Origin: Populus alba
Lineage: Eukaryota > Streptophyta > Magnoliopsida > Malpighiales > Salicaceae
Reading direction: 5' to 3'
Assembly: GCF_005239225.2 (NCBI RefSeq)
Contig: NC_133302.1
Coordinates: 3,348,001-3,412,000 of the forward strand
Length of the DNA stretch: 64,000 nucleotides
Position 1 is the stretch's first letter, and the number at the start of each line of letters is the position of its first letter. Of this stretch, positions 11,666 through 22,249 are shown piece by piece. The position numbers were made by a program, and so were the translations under genes. Below the pieces are notes generated by a model. The model did not search any database, was not told where the DNA came from, and saw only the letters and a program-made list of their open reading frames with translations.

Positions 11666-12499
11666 TCAAGGTGGAGCATGAAGATTCTGAATGCCCAACT
11701 TGCGGAGAAGGAAGTGAAAACGATCACGTCCCAACGCTTTAGTTAGGATATTTGCTAACTGAAAGTGTGTTGAAACATATTGTGTAGCAATGAGGCCAGA
11801 TTGTAAGTGCTCACGAATAAAGTGGCAGTCGATCTCTATATGCTTAGTGCGTTCATGAAACACAGGATTGGCAGCAATGTGTAAAGCGGATTGATTATCA
11901 CAGTGCAAAAACATAGGTTGAGAATGAGGCACAGAGAGATCAGCAAGCAGACTATGTAACCATATCAGTTCACTGGTGGTGGCAGCCATAGAGCGATATT
12001 CAGATTCAGCAGATGAACGTGACACTGTGGGTTGTTTCTTGGACTTCCACGATATAGGAGCATCACCAAGAAAGATGTAATAACCAGTAACCGATCGTCG
12101 AGTCATGGGACAGCTTGCCCAGTCGGCATCACAATAAGCTTTGATCTGAAAATCACTGTTGGATGGAAAGAAAAGGCCTTGACCAGGAGAACTCTTTAAG
12201 TAGCGAAGAACATAATAGGCAGCATCAAGATGTGGCTGACACGGTTTGTGCATGAATTGACTGAGAAGTTGCACTGCATAAGAGACATCTGGTCGAGAAA
12301 TTGTGAGATAAATAAGACGTCCAATCAAGCGACGATATTGACTCGGATCTGGTAAAGGTTCTCCACAGTCTGAAGACAGGCGATGCTGTTGAGGAATGGG
12401 AAAAACAGCTGGCTTACTGCCAGCCATACCAGTCTCTTTTAACAAGTCAAGAGTATATTTGCGTTGGCAAAGAGATATTCCTTGAGGAGAACGAGCCAA
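11666..12499 (-). CDS. Copia RT C-terminus and RNase H (minus strand, partial)
   Basis: An open frame of 277 codons runs from the assembly gap leftwards. It has the copia RT end (LIGRLIYLTISRPDVSYAVQ, LSQFMHKPCQPHLDAAYYVL), then RNase H with the DADWA motif, KSKKQPTVSRSSAESEYR, CDNQSALHIAANPVFHERTK, and the tail QLANILTKAL. There are no stops in the visible part, so this element is younger than the plus-strand copia at 6145. The rest (gag to most of RT, and the 5' LTR) is in or beyond the gap. Confidence 0.9.
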   Translation of the reverse strand: MARSPQGISLCQRKYTLDLLKETGMAGSKPAVFPIPQQHRLSSDCGEPLPDPSQYRRLIGRLIYLTISRPDVSYAVQLLSQFMHKPCQPHLDAAYYVLRYLKSSPGQGLFFPSNSDFQIKAYCDADWASCPMTRRSVTGYYIFLGDAPISWKSKKQPTVSRSSAESEYRSMAATTSELIWLHSLLADLSVPHSQPMFLHCDNQSALHIAANPVFHERTKHIEIDCHFIREHLQSGLIATQYVSTHFQLANILTKALGRDRFHFLLRKLGIQNLHAPP

Positions 12500-12999
12500 N
12501 NNNNNNNNNNNNNNNNNNNNNNNNNNNNNNNNNNNNNNNNNNNNNNNNNNNNNNNNNNNNNNNNNNNNNNNNNNNNNNNNNNNNNNNNNNNNNNNNNNNN
12601 NNNNNNNNNNNNNNNNNNNNNNNNNNNNNNNNNNNNNNNNNNNNNNNNNNNNNNNNNNNNNNNNNNNNNNNNNNNNNNNNNNNNNNNNNNNNNNNNNNNN
12701 NNNNNNNNNNNNNNNNNNNNNNNNNNNNNNNNNNNNNNNNNNNNNNNNNNNNNNNNNNNNNNNNNNNNNNNNNNNNNNNNNNNNNNNNNNNNNNNNNNNN
12801 NNNNNNNNNNNNNNNNNNNNNNNNNNNNNNNNNNNNNNNNNNNNNNNNNNNNNNNNNNNNNNNNNNNNNNNNNNNNNNNNNNNNNNNNNNNNNNNNNNNN
12901 NNNNNNNNNNNNNNNNNNNNNNNNNNNNNNNNNNNNNNNNNNNNNNNNNNNNNNNNNNNNNNNNNNNNNNNNNNNNNNNNNNNNNNNNNNNNNNNNNNN
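12500..12999. other. Assembly gap (500 N)
   Basis: Exactly 500 unknown bases, probably a placeholder of arbitrary size. It hides the rest of the minus-strand copia, about 50 bp of the adjacent Athila-type LTR, and possibly the left end of the CACTA element. Confidence 0.99.
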
Positions 13000-14665
13000 A
13001 CTTGAAGTATCAATAACTCCTTAATTAAAGCATGTTTTATAATAACAAGTTTAATATTATAAGATACCTTAATTTATGGTAAATGCTCATTTTAAATGCA
13101 GGACTATCACATAAATAAAAGGATTGATTGATGAGTTTAAGCATTGAAAGTTTAAATGGACAAAGAGATGGCCAAACTTAGAAAAGAGATGTCGGTGCAG
13201 TCCCAAACCGGAACATTGCTCGGTAATTGGATCATATCTGGAGCTCTAGATTTCGGATTTAGGTCCACTTTATATGGATGGAAGGTAAGACAAAGGCCTA
13301 CAACTTTCATGAGGAGCCCAAGATTTGAAAAGTCGTTGAAGTCAAATTGAAGGAAACAACGAAAGAAGTCGAAGCTGTCCTGCAGCCCAAACACTATTGA
13401 GTGTTCAGCCATATCTTGAGTTCTAGAAGTCCAAATGACCTCATTTTTTTTTTTGTTGGAAAGCTGAGACAATTTCCTAGAACATTCTTGAGGATTCTGG
13501 GCAAATTATGATGTTAGCAATGACGTCTTGATCAGACAAGAAGATAAGGATTGTTATCTTAGTCAAAGATGTGGCCACCCACTCATCAATTAGTCAACAA
13601 ATCAATAGTTCCAAATTTTGGCCTATAAAAGGAGGCACTTACCATGTATTGAGGCATCTTGGTTTCCAGATCAAGATCATGCTCTTGCTTTCTCTCTTTG
13701 TATTGCTTATGTCTTGCTTTCATTAATATCAAGTTTATGCACTTCATTTCCTTTCCTTTGTCTAGTTAACTTCTTTCTCATTTATGTTCTTGTCTTGCTC
13801 ATTTATGTTTCTTTCTTTTATTATGTCCAGCTAAGTTAATTATGTCAAGGTGAAAAGGGTACACTAATGGTGTAAGAATAAGTATAATATAAACTTAATA
13901 TGGACCTTAACGTTAGATACTAACATGTTTTATATTTGTTATCTTGTTCACTTTTAATACTTTGCTTGTTAAATGGTTAATCTAGATTTATGTTGTATAA
14001 CACTTGGTACAACAAATACTTGGTACTTTCATAGCCCATACTGTATGGTATAACCGACACCTGAGCTATGAAAGGGACTTGATTTGTTGTTAACATAAGT
14101 TATAATCATGAATGTCTGCCAACATTTACAAGTATTAGCTTTATTCGAATAAGATAACTAATGTAATCATGTTAACCAATTTATAATATGATTGGAACCT
14201 CCTTTATGTGTGGTTTCCCAATTGAGTAATAAAAGTTTATATTATACTTGTTTGAAGTACCATTAAGTGGATCCTCTAACCTTGACATTTGTTTTTATCA
14301 TTGTTTAATCCTTTACGTTAATCTTATCTCAAAAGTTCTCATTAATTTCTTCATCTTCTGTTATTATTATTATTATCATTGTTATTATTATTATTATTTA
14401 CATTCTGTTTATATTATATAATATATATCTTTGATCTTTTCATAAAGTCAGTATATAGGCTGGAAACCTGTGACCCGATCTTTAGATCATTCTCAGGTAT
14501 AACAACGCCACGTACTGAGTATTATTATTGTTGTTGTTGTTATTGTCTTGTTATTTATAATTTATACAATTAACCTCTCTGTGGTTCGACCCCGGTCTTG
14601 CCGGGTTATTTATTACTTCGACACTCCTGCACTTGGGAAGAGACATCAAGCTTTTGGTCGTGTCA
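13000..14665 (+). repeat. Athila-type LTR, plus orientation, left end in gap
   Basis: It is the reverse complement of the LTRs at 17642-19361 and 24708-26425, and ends in GGTCGTGTCA at 14665. It includes TATAAAAGG at 13623 (probable TATA box) and the (TTA)n/(TTG)n tracts near 14360-14545. It lacks about 50 bp at its left end because of the gap. It is more diverged than the other two LTRs are from each other. The bases right after it are CACTA subterminal repeats, with no Athila internal DNA. It is therefore either a solo LTR or the 3' LTR of an element hidden in the gap. Confidence 0.85.
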
Positions 14666-14935
14666 ATTACCGACGGCGTAAGTCCGTCGGTAATTTGTCG
14701 GTTACCCATATTACCGACGGACCGCGCGTTTTCCAAAGTGCGTTAATTAATGCGCCTCTGAACTTGTCAGATTACCGACGGAATCACCGACGGACTGCGA
14801 AAATTTTGGAGGGCTTTTAAAAATTCGGAGCGAAATTCGAAAAATACCGACGGAATTTTGACCTGTTACCGACGGATTTTTGACCTGTTACCGACGGATG
14901 TTAATTCCGTCGGTGATGCCGTCGGTAAAATTGAC
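14666..14935. repeat. CACTA left subterminal repeats
   Basis: Many copies of a 9-11 base unit (ACCGACGGA and its complement) occur, for example at 14669, 14681, 14711, 14774 and 14869. In CACTA elements such repeats bind the element's own DNA-binding protein. They mirror the right end at 27115-27580. Confidence 0.85.
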
Positions 14936-15264
14936 CTATAAGTTCCACCCCCTGGGAGGAAGCCGCTTCGCCTCATTTTTTTCTTCTTCTCCCCCGCCGC
15001 TTCTTCTCTTCTCCTCCGTTTTTCAGCCTAGATTTTTCATTTTTTTCCCCCTCAATCCTTAAACACTTTCACCTTTAATCTCTAGCAAGATTTGGTGTTG
15101 TAAATCTTCATTATATTAAAAGGTATGTGTTTTTTTCTATTTTATTTTATTTTATTTTATTTTAGTTGTTTTTATTTTGTTGTGTTGGTGTTTTTTGTTG
15201 CAATGTAGATAAAGTTTGAATTTGACACATTATTAAGGTATGTATATTTCGTTCCTTTTTTTTT

Positions 15265-16080
15265 TTGAATATTTTTTGAATTGTTGAATATTTGTTAATT
15301 TAATTGTTTGAATAATTGAATTTAATTGTTGAATTTATTGAATATTTTTTGTTGTTGTGTTGTTAGAATTGTTATTAGGTAATTTAACTTAGAATTAGTT
15401 AAAGTTGAATTTTTGAATATTTTTTGAATTTTTTGAATTTGTTGAATATTTGTTAATTTAATTGTTGAATAATTGAATTTTAATTGTTGGATTTATTGAA
15501 TATTTTTTGTTGTTGTGTTTGTTAGAATTGTTATTAGTTAATTTAACTTAGAATTAGTTAAAGTTGAATTTTTTGAGTATTTTTTGAATATTTTTTGAAT
15601 TTGTTGAATATTTGTTAATTTAATTGTTGAATAATTGAATTTAATTGTTGAATTTATTGAATATTTTTTGTTGTTGTGTTGTTAGAATTGTTTTATTAAG
15701 TAATTTAACTTAGAAATTAGTTAAAGTTGAATTTTTTGAAATATTTTTGAATTTTTTGAATTGTTGAATAATTTGTTAATTTAATTGTTGAATATTTGTT
15801 AATTTAATTGTTGAATAATTGAATTTAAATTGTTGGATTTATTGAATATTTTTTGTTGTTGTGTTGTTAGAATTGTTTATTAGTTAATTTAACTTAGAAT
15901 TAGTTAAAGTTGAATTTTTTGAATATTTTTTGAATTTGTTGAATATTTGTTAATTTAATTGTTGAATAATGAATTTAATTGTTGAATTTATTGAATATTT
16001 TTTGTTGTTTGTTGTTAGAATTGTTATTAGTTAATTTAAACTTAGAATTAGTTAAAGTTGAATATTTTAATTTTTTTGAA
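15265..16080 (+). repeat. Tandem repeat in CACTA leader intron, unit about 150-180 bp
   Basis: Five copies of a unit containing 'ttgttgttgtgttgttagaa' and 'aatttaacttagaattagtt' follow each other (anchors near 15349, 15507, 15666, 15850 and 15999). Small indels cause the unit length to drift. It lies between a probable 5' UTR exon (about 14945-15120) and the first coding exon. Confidence 0.75.
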
Positions 16081-17641
16081 TTTTTTGAATTTGTTGAATT
16101 ACAATTGTTAATGTTGAATTGTAATTGTTAATTTGTTGAAGTATAATTTGTTGAATTTATTGAATTTATTTTTTTTTTATATTTTTTATTGTTTTGAATA
16201 TAATTATTGATTAATTTGTGAATTGTAATTGTTAACGTTGAATTTATCTTAGGATTAATAGTTGAATATGTTGGAATAATTAGTATAGATTGGTTCGATT
16301 GGTTGTGGCTATTGTTAATATTTGCAGGTTTGTGGATTTGGGTAGTATCCAGTATAGGGGAGGTGCTGCCGATTTTTTTTTTAACTTTTGAATTTTATTT
16401 TACAATTATTAATATAAAATTGTTTAGATGCGCAAAATGAAAACCAGAGCTGGTCGTACAGTCGAATCAAGTTCGTCTAGCAGCGATGATGATGTTTCCT
16501 TAGGTGCCTCTCAAGAAGAGGCACCTACACCACCTGCGCCGTCAACCGATGCTGCCTCTTCCAGCGATGTTTCACATCGCAGACGCGGCATGCCTTCGAA
16601 GCGGAATCAATTTACCCGCCAGTTTGAGGCACATTGGAAGGACGATCTTTCAATGTAAGTTTGTTAATGTTTTAGTTTTTTTATATATAAAAAAAAAAAT
16701 TTAAAACATAATTTATGAAGTAATCACAAATTAATTTCATTTCTTTTCAGGTTCACAAACATTGAGGCCGCCCGATTAATATCATCGGCGTTTAAAGCGT
16801 CGATGGAGATTCCATTGTTTCAATGGAGTCAGATATCCAGACATCCTGAATGGATGCCTCAAATCAATGCATGGTTTCATAGATTTGAGGTTCGTGTTAA
16901 TATATAATTTTCAGCTTATTTCTAATTATAAATTCATGTTATAATTGTAAATAAATTATTAACATTTTAAAAAATTATTTTTTTATATACAGCATCGATT
17001 CTGCTAGGACGATGAACATGACAGTGTTGTGAGGAGGGTGTGGGAAAATCACGCGGCAATTAGGTAACATCGAAAACAATACGACTTTTTTTTACATAAT
17101 TATTTATGTTTTGAAATGTAATTTTTTCGTGCGTGAATTAGGTTGCGTGATTTTTGGTATGACGCCCAGAAAAAAGCAAAAAAAACAGCGAGGGATAAGG
17201 GGTTACAAGGCTGGAACGATGTTGCGGTTTGGAGGGATTTCAAACCAATATACATCCCGGAAGATATATGGTCGCACTATCTTCAGCACGTGACGTCTGA
17301 GCGGTTCACTCGACGCTCACAGTCCGGTGCCGGCAACCGGAATCGGAAAATTCATGGCTCGGTTACAACGCACACCGGCGGCTCCGTTCCGTTTGCTGCA
17401 CATGCGAAACGGATGGTAAGATTAATTTAAATGAAATATATCGTTCAATTAATTTGTTGTTAATACATTTTTTTCATTATATATAGGCTACGTCTCTTGG
17501 ACGTGAGCCGAGCCCTATGGAGCTGTTTGTGGAGACGCACGTGCGGAGTCATGACCGCCAAAAGGGGACGCAACAGTTCGTTGACAACCGTGCTCAACAG
17601 TTTGTGGTGTGTTTGTTTAACCATTTTATTTTGTAAGTTAT

Positions 17642-19361
17642 TGACACGACCAAAAGCTTGATGTCTTTTCCCAAGTGCAGGAGTGTCGAAGTAATAAATA
17701 ACCCGGCAAGACCGGGGTCGAACCACAGAGAGGTTAATTGTATAAATTATAAATAACAAGACAACAAGACAACAACAACAATAACAATAACAACAATAAC
17801 ACTCAGTACGTGGCGTTGTTACACCTGAGAATGATCCAAAAGATCGGGTCACAGGTTTCCAGCCTATATACTAAGTTTATGAAAAGATCAAGAGGATATA
17901 TTACAGAATGTAAATAATAATAATAATAATAATAATAACAATAATAAAAGCAGAAGATGAAGAAATTAATGAGAACTTTGAGATGAAAGATTAACGTAAG
18001 GATTAAACAATGATAAAAACAAATGTCAAGGTTAGAGGATCCACTAATGGTACTTCAAACAAGTATAATATAAACTCTTATTACTCAATTGGAAAACCAC
18101 ACATAAAGGAGGTTCCAATCAGATTATAAATTGTTAACATGATTACATTAGTTATCTTATTCGAATAAAGCTAATACTTGTAAATGTTGGCAGGCATTCA
18201 TGATTATAACTTATGTTAACAACAAATCAAGTCCCTTTCATAGCTCAGGGTGTCGGTTATACCATACAGTATGGGCTATGAAAGTACCAAGTATTTGTTG
18301 TACCAAGTGTTATACAACATAAATCTAGATTAACCATTTAACAAGCAAAGTATTAAAAGTGAACAAGATAACAAATATAAAACATGTTAGTATCCATCGT
18401 TAAGGTCCATGTTAAGTTTATATTATACTTATTCTTACACCATTAGTGTGCCCTTTTCACCTTGACATAATTAACTTAGCTAAACATAATGAAAGAAATA
18501 AACATAAATAAACAAGATAAGAACATAAATGAGAAAGAAGTTATCTAAGTAAAGGAAAGGAAATGAAGTGCATAAACTTGATATTAATGAAAGCAAGACA
18601 TAAGCAATACAAAGAGAGAAAGCAAGAGCATGATCTTGATCTGGAAACCAAGATGCCTCAATACATGGTAAGTGCCTCCTTTTATAGGCCAAAATTTGGA
18701 ACTATTGATTTGTTGACTAATTGATGAGTGGGTGGCCACATCTTGACTAGATAACAATCCTTATCTTCTTGTCTGATCAAGACGTCATTGCTAACATCAT
18801 AATTTGCCCAGAATCCTCAAGAATGTTCTAGGAAATTGTCTCAGCTTTCCAACAAAAAAAAGATGAGGTCATTTGGACTTCTAGAACTCAAGATATGGGC
18901 TGAACACTAAATAGTGTTTGGGCTGCAGGACAGCTTCGGACTTCTTCGTTGTTCCTTCAATTTGGACTTCAAAACGACCTTTTCAAATCTTGGGCTCCTC
19001 ATGAAAGTTGTAGGCTTTTGTCTTACCTTTCCATCCATATAAAGTGGACCTAAATCCGAAATCTAGAGCTCCAGATATGATCCAATTACCGAGCAATGTT
19101 CCGGTTTGGACTGCACCGACATCTCTTTTCTAAGTTTGGCCATCTCTTTGTCCTTTAACTTTCAATGCTTAAACTCATCAATCAATCCTTTTATTTATGT
19201 GATAGTCCTGCATTTAAAATGAGCATTTACCATAAATTAAGGTATCTTATAATATCAAACTTGTTATTATAAAACATGCTTTAGTTAAGGAGTTACTGAT
19301 ACTTCAAGTGCAAAATGATGATATAAAACCTTGATAAACATGCACTTTTAAGTACTAATCA
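17642..19361 (-). repeat. Athila-like 3' LTR (minus strand)
   Basis: It is 1720 bp and almost identical to 24708-26425. The visible differences are one extra A ('tggaaaaccac'), one extra G ('cagggtgtcgg') and one substitution near 19295. On the minus strand a TATAAAAGG box lies near 18687. Confidence 0.95.
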
Positions 19362-20004
19362 CACCCCCCAACCAGCTTATTACTAGTCCCTAGTAATCTA
19401 AAGCGTTAAAATAGAGAAACAATTTGCAAGTTCCACAAAGCAAGGCATTCATCATTCAACTTCCATTAATCTATCCAGATAAACAAACTCTCATTAATTT
19501 TATATTCCTGCTTCATACTTAAACAAGATATTAATAAACCTTCTTTTTGTGTGCTCAATGAAAACATAGATGATGGGGCTTTTGTTGGAAGAAAACAATA
19601 TTATGTTCAAATGTTTAAGGTGAACTTCCTTGGGTTGGGATTTTTTTCTTCTTCTTTTTTTTCTTTTTATTTATATACTCATACAACTTAAAACACAATG
19701 TATCTATAACCCATGTAATGAGTTTTAGGCTAATGACTCCCAGACCAGTTGGTCTTAGGGCATTAGGTGTTGAGACACCCCTACGAGCTTAACAACTCGG
19801 GTTGCAGATACTGATACGTAGATAGTGCAATGTTTGATTCCCTTAAGCTTTTCTCCTTAACCCATGTAACAAGCTTTGGGCCAATAGCTCCCAAGTCAGT
19901 TGACTTTAGGGTATTAGGTGTTAAAACACCCCTTCGGACTTAATTGCTTAGGTTAGGGAGGCTACGAAACCAAACTTATCCACGTTTTATTATCATCAAT
20001 ACTA

Positions 20005-20047
<43 letters not shown>

Positions 20048-20711
20048 AAATTATATACTATCATTTTCCCTTAGTTGTTACCTTTAACAAAAGAACATAA
20101 TTAATGTAATAATCCAATGTGCAACCCACAATCATATGTTAAAGTGTGTGTGTGAAAATGAAGGTTTAATAATACTTGTTAAATGAGTATATGAGCAGAA
20201 TCAAGTGATAACAATGTGAGAGTTTGTAAACCTAAATATTTCAAGAAGTATTATGATAGACCTTGGTAATGAAACTTACTAAGATGCGTCTCTAGAGTCA
20301 ATAAAATTGATTCCATACTCTGCCATCCTAATAACAAATTTTGTCAAATGGTTTTAATAATAGCAAAAACAGTTAGCAAATTAGTTTTTTTTTTTTTTTT
20401 TTTTTTTGAAGTACTACCCTCTCCCCCCAACCAAAACGAGACATTGTCCTCAATGTTCGAAGGTAGAAAGATAGAGTATAGAAGACATCACCTGAAACAG
20501 CGAACAATGACAAACCTGAAACACACTTAAACAAACATAAGAAGTAACAAAACAAAATAATATGCTATTAATAAAACCAAAAGACACAAGGTTTCACAGA
20601 TGAAAGCTCAAATCTAATCTAAGCTTTTTACTTTATTTTAACAAAGCATGTATGTACAGGTAGTTGTGATTGTGGCTCACATCTTCCCTTGGTTTTACGT
20701 CCAAGAACGGC
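19362..20711. other. Non-coding 3' part of the Athila-like element
   Basis: It starts with the polypurine tract next to the LTR. Around 19705-19985 a segment of about 150 bp is present twice in tandem ('acccatgta..gag/caagctttggg', 'ggcattaggtgttgagacacccc' versus 'ggtattaggtgttaaaacacccc'). A pure T run of about 39 bases lies at 20007-20045 and another T run at 20384-20407. No ORF was seen. Confidence 0.75.
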
Positions 20712-21272
20712 TTAAACGCCCTCTATGGGTCGGGGATAGGCTTCCCATCCAGTTTTCTTAAAAAACTGGCAAACAGGGTCTTTTTTAGTCAGATTCCCAA
20801 GACTAAGTCGATCATGTTCTTTATGGAATTGTGGCCATAAATCATGAATTACACGATGCACATCTCCACTAGGATGCGTCTCAAGGGTCAATAAAAGATT
20901 ATCTAAAGACCCCTTACTCAGGCCATCCTTAATGAATTGTATTTTATCTTCACGGTTTACAGATACCATTCCTAAAGAACGACATGTCGCATTACAAGTC
21001 CATCTGGCACATCGATGACAGACTTTCAGTCGTTTTGCACGACGTTTCTTTGCAAAAGTGCTTTTACCTGTTCCAGGCATGTGTGAAATGAAAGAATTGG
21101 AGGACTCACCTGATAATCGGACCTTTGCTTCAATTAGCCAGCGAATATCTTCAGGAATTCCATGATTCATTAACAACCTCAATCTTGCACACCTAGCACG
21201 GTAAATTTTATTAATCACATGTGGAGGCAAAGCGGGAAAATACCTTTTCAACTTTTCAAGAGTGGTGTCCAT
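20712..21272 (-). CDS. Accessory ORF in env position; basic, cysteine-rich, carlavirus NABP-like
   Basis: An intact frame of 186 residues starts MDTTLEKLKRYFPALPPHVI and ends PRPIEGV. The middle has PEDI, then GKSTFAKKRRAKRLKVCHRC, then a second cysteine pair (CNATC), giving CX2CX4CX3C right after a strongly basic, nuclear-signal-like patch. FIKDG follows about 25 residues later. The order matches, in my reading, the small cysteine-rich nucleic-acid-binding proteins of carlaviruses and allied plant viruses, some of which suppress RNA silencing. That link rests on motif layout and is an inference. The position between the integrase remnant and the polypurine tract is where Athila elements may have an env-like gene, but no signal peptide or membrane segment is visible. 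The frame is uninterrupted although pol next to it is gutted. Confidence 0.7.
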   Translation of the reverse strand: MDTTLEKLKRYFPALPPHVINKIYRARCARLRLLMNHGIPEDIRWLIEAKVRLSGESSNSFISHMPGTGKSTFAKKRRAKRLKVCHRCARWTCNATCRSLGMVSVNREDKIQFIKDGLSKGSLDNLLLTLETHPSGDVHRVIHDLWPQFHKEHDRLSLGNLTKKDPVCQFFKKTGWEAYPRPIEGV

Positions 21273-21490
21273 TTTCAAAAGAGAATTAGAGAAGCGATTC
21301 AAAGAAGGAAGAAAGAGATAAGAATTATACAAACATATACAAATATCAGTTATTTGGGAAACTGAAAGAACCGACTTAAGTCACGGAGTACCGTTATCCG
21401 CCATTTGACCGGGGTGAAAGAGAGACTAGCAAAACAAAAGTCACACTAAAAAGCAACAAAAACAAAAAAAATGTGAGAAAAACAAAATAA

Positions 21491-22249
21491 TCATCCTTTA
21501 TCAATAAGATTATTCAAACCAATGGATTCATTTTCACTAGGAAACTCATCAAAGTAAGCTTTTAAACGATGTTCATTTACCTTCAAAACATTGTCATTCT
21601 TTGGATTCTCAATATCAAGGGCCCCATAAGGATACACATGTTTCAAAATAAATGGACCGCTCCATCTTGATCTTAGTTTTTCAGGAAATAAATGGAGTTG
21701 AGAATTATAAAGCAAAACTTTTTGACCAGTATCAACTTTTTGACAATTTTCACAAGTTTTGCAGAATGCATGTGTGTCCTTGAACATGGTGGGCCAATAA
21801 AATCCATTTTGTAAGATTTTTGCAGTCGTCTCTCTTGATGAGAATTGACTCCCACATGCTTCAGAATGACAAAGTTTAATGACATTACTTACCTCATTGT
21901 CGGGAATGCATTTTTGAAATATTTGATCAGGATAATTTTTGAATAAGTAAGGGTCATCTAAGTAAAAGTTCTTCACTTCGTTCAAAAACTTTCCTTTGTC
22001 TTCGGTACTCCAGTGAGCTGGCAAATCTCCTGTTGCAAGAAAATTGATATTTTTAGCAAACCAAGGCATTGAACTGAGAGAAAGTAAGGATTCTTCAGGA
22101 AAGTAATCATCGATTGGTGTGATGTCAGATATCAAATCTGTTGTCACTCTTGACAAAAGATCGGCATCAATATTTTCGGTGCCTTTTTCATCCGTGATTT
22201 CTTCCTGAGAATAAATCATTTGCAAATCTTCATATTCATTCCAACTCAA
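21491..22249 (-). CDS. Athila-like pol remnant (RNase H end, integrase zinc finger and C-terminus)
   Basis: The 252-codon frame starts with a few residues of the RNase H end (GTENIDADLLSRV). It continues through the linker (DLPAHWSTEDKGKFLNEVKN) into the integrase HHCC region (HSEACGSQFSSRETTAKIL, FCKTCENCQK). The second zinc histidine appears as glutamine. After CQK it jumps directly to the integrase C-terminal part (GQKVLLYNSQLHLFPEKLRS, RWSGPFILKHVYPYGALDIE), so the DDE catalytic core is missing. It overlaps the end of gag-pro by 14 bases in another frame. It cannot integrate DNA by itself. Confidence 0.85.
   Translation of the reverse strand: MSWNEYEDLQMIYSQEEITDEKGTENIDADLLSRVTTDLISDITPIDDYFPEESLLSLSSMPWFAKNINFLATGDLPAHWSTEDKGKFLNEVKNFYLDDPYLFKNYPDQIFQKCIPDNEVSNVIKLCHSEACGSQFSSRETTAKILQNGFYWPTMFKDTHAFCKTCENCQKVDTGQKVLLYNSQLHLFPEKLRSRWSGPFILKHVYPYGALDIENPKNDNVLKVNEHRLKAYFDEFPSENESIGLNNLIDKG

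Noticed and set aside
14666..14935. CRISPR-like array of short regular repeats
   Set aside because: The ACCGACGGA units lie in both orientations with irregular spacing and sit at the ends of a CACTA transposon in a plant genome.
18480..18692. 70-codon frame MAYKRRHLPCIEASWF... (also at 25544 and, plus strand, 13618)
   Set aside because: It lies inside all three Athila-type LTR copies just after the TATAAAAGG box. It repeats only because the LTR repeats, and has no known domain.
20712..21272. Classical envelope gene in the Athila-like element
   Set aside because: The position fits, but the product is basic and cysteine-rich with no signal peptide or membrane span, so an envelope role is not supported.
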